Part shown: positions 5,418 to 5,979 of the stretch, in pieces | How positions within the stretch are numbered: position 1 is the stretch's first letter | How the letters are laid out: every line of letters begins with the position of its first letter | Origin: Solirubrobacterales bacterium | GTDB lineage: Bacteria > Actinomycetota > Thermoleophilia > Solirubrobacterales > Solirubrobacteraceae | Reading direction: 5' to 3' | DNA length: 5,979 bases | Assembly (NCBI GenBank): GCA_027314825.1 | Contig: DAHVAB010000168.1 | Span: 1-5,979 of the forward strand | Program-made: the position numbers and the translations under genes | The notes under the pieces: model-generated | The model's input: only the letters and a program-made list of their open reading frames with translations | What the model was told of the DNA's origin: nothing | Database searches by the model: none

Positions 5418-5455
5418 CGCGACCGACACCCTGCAATGGGCGCCGGTCGGTCGCG
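5418..5455. terminator. Hairpin between convergent greA and CHAD genes, probable two-way terminator
   Basis: CGCGACCGAC (5418-5427) pairs perfectly with GTCGGTCGCG (5446-5455), a 10-bp stem beginning one base after the greA stop. The 18-base loop can pair further through CCC (5429-5431) and GGG (5438-5440). There is no T-run. The position between two gene ends, 42 bases from the CHAD stop, suits termination from both sides. Confidence 0.65.
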
Positions 5456-5497
5456 AGCGGCGCGGCGGCCCGCCGGCTCATGCGCTCGGAGCCCGGC

Positions 5498-5979
5498 TCA
5501 GCCTCGCGGCGCGGCCAGCGGCACGCTGAAACGCTTGGGCGGACGCCGGTAGAGCGCGCGGCCCTCACGCAACGCCCGCTTGCGGAGCTTGCGACGCCGC
5601 CGCGCGATCGCCGCCCGAAGCGCCCTGCGCCCCTCCCGGTCCTGCGCGAAGATCTCGCGCTCGGCCGCGATCAGATCGGCGAGCATCGCCAGGTCGTGCT
5701 CCTCGCCGAGGATTTCGCCGAGCACATCGGCCGCGCGCGCCGTGCGAAGCATCCGCTTGCGCGCCGCCGCCGGGCCGTGCGCGGCGAGCGCCTCGGCCGC
5801 ATAGCGGAGATCCTTCACCCGCTTGCGCCAGAGGTGCATCTGCGCCGTCTGCCCCTCGCGCGCCGCCCGGCGCATCTGCTGCCGCCCGCGCCTGTAGATC
5901 CTCTGCATCTCGGCGCGGACGCTCGCCGGTGGCCCGGCATCCTCACGAGGCGTGCCGATCCGGAGGCTCAGCTCGGCGT
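5498..5979 (-). CDS. CHAD-domain protein, C-terminal part (gene runs off the window)
   Basis: CHAD domains are all-helical, rich in basic residues and conserved histidines, and bind polyphosphate or polyphosphate granules. They often occur with CYTH enzymes or polyphosphate genes. The visible 159 residues are very rich in Arg, Ala and His. They include the repeat-like core QTAQMHLWRKRVKDLRYAAE, matching the family pattern LHxxRKRxKDLRY, and a later EEHDLAMLADL stretch typical of the second half of CHAD. Open frame continues upstream of the Met at 5908 to the edge (ELSLRIGTPRED) without a start codon, so the true start is outside and the piece is the C-terminal half. No CYTH domain is seen here. 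Confidence 0.78.
   Translation of the reverse strand, partial: AELSLRIGTPREDAGPPASVRAEMQRIYRRGRQQMRRAAREGQTAQMHLWRKRVKDLRYAAEALAAHGPAAARKRMLRTARAADVLGEILGEEHDLAMLADLIAAEREIFAQDREGRRALRAAIARRRRKLRKRALREGRALYRRPPKRFSVPLAAPRG

Noticed and set aside
1..5979. Mobile elements, CRISPR arrays, tRNA or rRNA genes, toxin-antitoxin or other defence genes
   Set aside because: No transposase or integrase motifs, regularly spaced repeats, structured RNA signatures or defence domains were found in any frame.

Overview
The window is about 6 kb of very GC-rich bacterial DNA. Codon third positions are nearly all G or C, several genes start with GTG, and TAnnnT-type -10 boxes sit directly in front of some start codons. 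Together with the gene families (CHAD domain, STAS antagonist, SpoU/TrmH methylase, BadF/BadG-type kinase) this suggests a high-GC actinobacterium, perhaps of the Thermoleophilia/Solirubrobacterales type. The taxon is an inference from composition and gene style, not from a marker gene.

Layout, left to right. Positions 1-25 hold the first codons of a minus-strand gene that leaves the window. Positions 117-1154 hold a tight minus-strand pair: an adenylyl-sulfate kinase (cysC), then three bases later a SpoU/TrmH-family RNA methyltransferase that ends just after its first catalytic-domain motif and looks truncated. Positions 1155-1383 are a leader and terminator region. Positions 1384-2355 (minus) encode a lipocalin-type barrel protein of the AttH/CrtC/tocopherol-cyclase-like group. 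It diverges across 54 bp from a plus-strand N-acetylglucosamine kinase (2410-3498) that has an unusual N-terminal Gly/Ser-rich extension. Next comes a minus-strand pair, a STAS anti-sigma-factor antagonist followed by a PfkB-family sugar or nucleoside kinase (4866 down to 3588). What looks like a frameshifted, truncated gene remnant lies between pfkB and nagK. The STAS gene diverges from plus-strand greA (4946-5416) across 79 bp carrying two -10 boxes and a 12-bp palindrome. greA converges on a CHAD-domain gene (5498 to the right edge, minus), with a strong hairpin between them.

How the genes fit together: most look like ordinary housekeeping or catabolic genes in small units, not one pathway. 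There are three kinases (APS, N-acetylglucosamine, PfkB-type) but no shared substrate can be shown. I see no phage, transposase, CRISPR array, tRNA or rRNA, and no convincing new multi-gene system. The most useful oddities are the two apparently truncated genes, the inverted repeat at one truncation point, the leaderless-type promoters and the N-terminal extension of the kinase. The many long overlapping open frames antisense to these genes are by-products of high GC.
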